Assembly: GCA_003476445.1 (NCBI GenBank)
Contig: DMUF01000204.1
Coordinates: forward strand, 1,855-8,967
Origin: Gammaproteobacteria bacterium
Lineage (GTDB): Bacteria; Pseudomonadota; Gammaproteobacteria; Pseudomonadales; Azotimanducaceae
Length of the DNA: 7,113 nt
Reading direction: 5' to 3'
The notes below the pieces were generated by a model. It saw nothing but the letters and a program-made list of their open reading frames with translations, was not told the origin of the DNA and searched no databases. Position numbers and translations under genes: made by a program. Shown here one piece after another: positions 5,210 through 7,113 of the stretch. Positions within the stretch are counted from its first letter, which is position 1; each line of letters starts with the position of its first letter.

Positions 5210-7113
5210 ATGCGATTCGATCGGATGACAAGCCGGCTGCAACAAGCGCTGGCAGATGCGCAGTCCATGGCCCTCGGGCGCGATCATGCGGCGGTTGAGG
5301 CCGTGCATCTCTTTGCGGTGCTCGCCGATCAGGCCGGGGGTACGCAGGCGATGCTGACGCGAGCCGGGCTCAAGCAGGCGGAATGCCAGGCGCGACTCGA
5401 GCAGGCGCTCGGCCGGCTTGCCACGCTGAAACACCCGACGGGCGAAATCAGCGTTGCGCCGAGTCTGGCCAAGGTGCTGAACCTCGCGGATCGGCAGGCG
5501 CAGAAAGATGGCGACGCCTATCTGGCATCGGAGCAGGTTCTGCTTGCGCTCGGGTCGGACCCGATCGTGGCAGAGGTACTTCGGCACGCGGGTGTCGATC
5601 AGCAGAAACTAGCGGAGATAGTACGCATGGCACGTGATGGCGAGACGGTCAACGACGCCAATGCGGAAGAGCGCAGGGAAGCGCTCGAGAAGTACACGGT
5701 CGATCTGACGGCGCGGGCGGAGGCAGGAAAGCTTGATCCCGTCATTGGTCGCGATGAAGAGATTCGTCGCACCATCCAGGTGCTGCAGCGGCGAACCAAG
5801 AACAATCCCGTGCTCATCGGTGAGCCCGGGGTCGGCAAGACCGCGATTGTGGAAGGCCTGGCCCAGCGCATCCTGAACGGCGAGGTGCCGGAGGGGCTGA
5901 AGCACAAGCGCATCCTCGCGCTCGATATGGGCGCGCTCATTGCCGGCGCGAAGTTTCGTGGCGAGTTCGAGGAGCGGTTGAAAGCCGTGCTCTCCGATCT
6001 CGCGAAGCAGGAAGGCAATGTCATTCTGTTCATCGACGAGCTGCACACCATGGTTGGCGCCGGCAAGGCGGAAGGTGCCATGGATGCGGGGAACATGCTG
6101 AAGCCGGCCCTTGCGCGCGGCGAGCTGCACTGCGTGGGCGCCACCACGCTCGATGAGTATCGCCAGTACATCGAGAAAGACGCAGCGCTCGAGCGCCGCT
6201 TTCAGAAGGTGCTCGTGGATGAGCCCAGTGTCGAGGACACCGTTGCGATCCTGCGCGGTCTCAAAGAGCGCTACGAGCTGCATCACGCCGTCGATATCAC
6301 GGATCCTGCCGTCGTCGCGGCGGCTCGTCTCTCGCATCGTTACATCACCGATCGGCAGCTGCCGGATAAGGCCATCGATCTCATGGATGAGGCCGCAAGC
6401 CGTATTCGCATGGAGATGGATTCGAAGCCTGAAGCCATGGATCGGCTGGATCGCCGCCTGATTCAGCTCAAGATGGAGCGCGAAGCGCTAAAGCACGAGT
6501 CCGATGAGGCAAGCCGCAAGCGCCTGCAGGCGCTCTGCGACACCATATCCGAGCTCGAGCGCGAGTACGCGGAACTCGAGGAGATCTGGACGGCCGAGAA
6601 GGCGTCGCTGCGCGGGGCGCAGGACATCAAGGAAGAGCTCGATCGAGCCCGCCTTGAGTTTGAGGCAGCCCGTCGAGCGGGCGATCTCACGCGCATGTCG
6701 GAACTGCAGTACGGGCGCATTCCCGAGCTCGAGAAGCAGCTTGCAGCTGCATCCGAGGTTGGTGCCACGGACACCCGCCGACTGCTGCGCAACAGCGTGA
6801 CCGAGGCGGAAATCGCAGAGGTCGTGTCCAAATGGACCGGTATTCCGGTCACCAAGCTGCTCGAAGGAGAGAAGGAAAAACTGCTGCAGCTGGAGACCGC
6901 GCTGCACCAGCGGGTGGTAGGTCAGGATGAGGCCGTTGGTATCGTTGCGGACGCGGTGCGGCGCGCGCGGGCCGGACTTTCCGATCCCAATCGCCCAAGC
7001 GGTTCGTTCATGTTTCTTGGGCCCACCGGCGTGGGCAAGACCGAGCTCTGCAAGGCGCTCGCGGAAGTACTCTTCGACTCTGCGGATGCCATGGTGCGCA
7101 TCGACATGTCCGA
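5210..7113 (+). CDS. clpB: ClpB, Hsp100 ATP-dependent disaggregase (5' part)
   Basis: The first 634 codons are present and the frame is still open at the right edge; the E. coli protein has 857 residues. Domains in order are the Clp N domain (about 1-140; MRFDRMTSRLQQALADAQ), the first AAA+ module with Walker A GEPGVGKT (204-211) and Walker B ILFIDE (272-277, catalytic E277), the coiled-coil middle domain (about 407-522; KPEAMDRLDRRLIQLK, then a long charged heptad region), and the start of the second AAA+ module with Walker A GPTGVGKT (604-611). The middle domain separates ClpB from ClpA and ClpC, whose insert is absent or shorter. ClpB is a cytoplasmic hexamer that threads aggregated proteins through its pore, working with DnaK/DnaJ/GrpE. 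Regulation by heat shock is indicated by the sigma-32 promoter upstream. A plausible internal start for a form lacking the N domain is ATG 5627. The gene looks intact as far as visible. Confidence 0.97.
   Translation, partial: MRFDRMTSRLQQALADAQSMALGRDHAAVEAVHLFAVLADQAGGTQAMLTRAGLKQAECQARLEQALGRLATLKHPTGEISVAPSLAKVLNLADRQAQKDGDAYLASEQVLLALGSDPIVAEVLRHAGVDQQKLAEIVRMARDGETVNDANAEERREALEKYTVDLTARAEAGKLDPVIGRDEEIRRTIQVLQRRTKNNPVLIGEPGVGKTAIVEGLAQRILNGEVPEGLKHKRILALDMGALIAGAKFRGEFEERLKAVLSDLAKQEGNVILFIDELHTMVGAGKAEGAMDAGNMLKPALARGELHCVGATTLDEYRQYIEKDAALERRFQKVLVDEPSVEDTVAILRGLKERYELHHAVDITDPAVVAAARLSHRYITDRQLPDKAIDLMDEAASRIRMEMDSKPEAMDRLDRRLIQLKMEREALKHESDEASRKRLQALCDTISELEREYAELEEIWTAEKASLRGAQDIKEELDRARLEFEAARRAGDLTRMSELQYGRIPELEKQLAAASEVGATDTRRLLRNSVTEAEIAEVVSKWTGIPVTKLLEGEKEKLLQLETALHQRVVGQDEAVGIVADAVRRARAGLSDPNRPSGSFMFLGPTGVGKTELCKALAEVLFDSADAMVRIDMS
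5614..5629 (+). promoter_or_regulatory. Candidate internal ribosome binding site and start for short ClpB
   Basis: GGAG (5614-5617) is nine bases before an in-frame ATG (5627-5629, Met140). This falls at the junction between the N domain and the first AAA+ module, close to where E. coli makes its short ClpB from an internal start near residue 149. The valine codon at the E. coli position (in ETVND) is GTC here and cannot serve as a usual start, so this ATG would be the substitute. Confidence 0.45.

Noticed and set aside
5609..6337. A 242-codon open frame on the minus strand inside clpB
   Set aside because: It lies opposite the highly conserved first AAA+ module of ClpB. Open antisense frames are common there, and the translation shows no domain.
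1..7113. CRISPR arrays, tRNA or rRNA genes, insertion sequences, attachment sites, phage or defence genes
   Set aside because: No repeat-spacer pattern, RNA-gene signature, transposase motif or terminal inverted repeat was seen. The window is nearly filled by recognisable housekeeping genes, and I saw no sign of a new multi-gene system.

Overview
The window looks like core chromosome of a GC-rich Gammaproteobacterium. Evidence: a lolD-lolE lipoprotein-sorting pair, a DUF2062 gene next to comEC (an association known from pseudomonads and relatives), a proteobacterial DUF2244 membrane protein, and a ClpB that is near-identical to the E. coli protein around its catalytic motifs. Nothing points to a plasmid, phage, transposon or genomic island. 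Genus cannot be fixed from the sequence.

Layout from left to right. (1) 1-183: the last 60 codons of lolD (+). (2) 180-1397: lolE (+), overlapping the lolD stop by four bases. (3) 1462-2010: a DUF2062 membrane protein (-), convergent with lolE across a 64-base gap that holds an imperfect inverted repeat. (4) 2034-4613: full-length comEC/rec2 (+), divergent from the DUF2062 gene with only 23 bases between start codons. (5) 4565-5080 (or to 5128): a DUF2244 membrane protein (-), whose 3' end overlaps the comEC 3' end by 49 bases. (6) 5210 to the right edge: the first 634 codons of clpB (+), preceded by a convincing sigma-32 type heat-shock promoter and a strong ribosome binding site. Coding density is very high; the only non-coding stretches are 1398-1461, 2011-2033 and about 5081-5209.

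Functionally these are separate housekeeping modules. LolD and LolE energise release of outer-membrane lipoproteins from the inner membrane to LolA. ComEC is the inner-membrane channel for single-stranded DNA uptake. ClpB is the Hsp100 disaggregase working with DnaK. The DUF2062 and DUF2244 proteins are small integral membrane proteins of unknown function.

I found no undescribed multi-gene system. The points worth a second look are small: the architecture of the clpB regulatory region (sigma-32 promoter, a possible overlapping opposite-strand promoter, a ribosome binding site in alternative weak hairpins), a candidate internal start for a short ClpB isoform, a tandem 21-bp duplication in a low-complexity insert in the ComEC nuclease-like domain, tight divergent and overlapping convergent gene junctions, and an apparent departure from the comEC-exbB-exbD-lpxK order remembered from pseudomonads.
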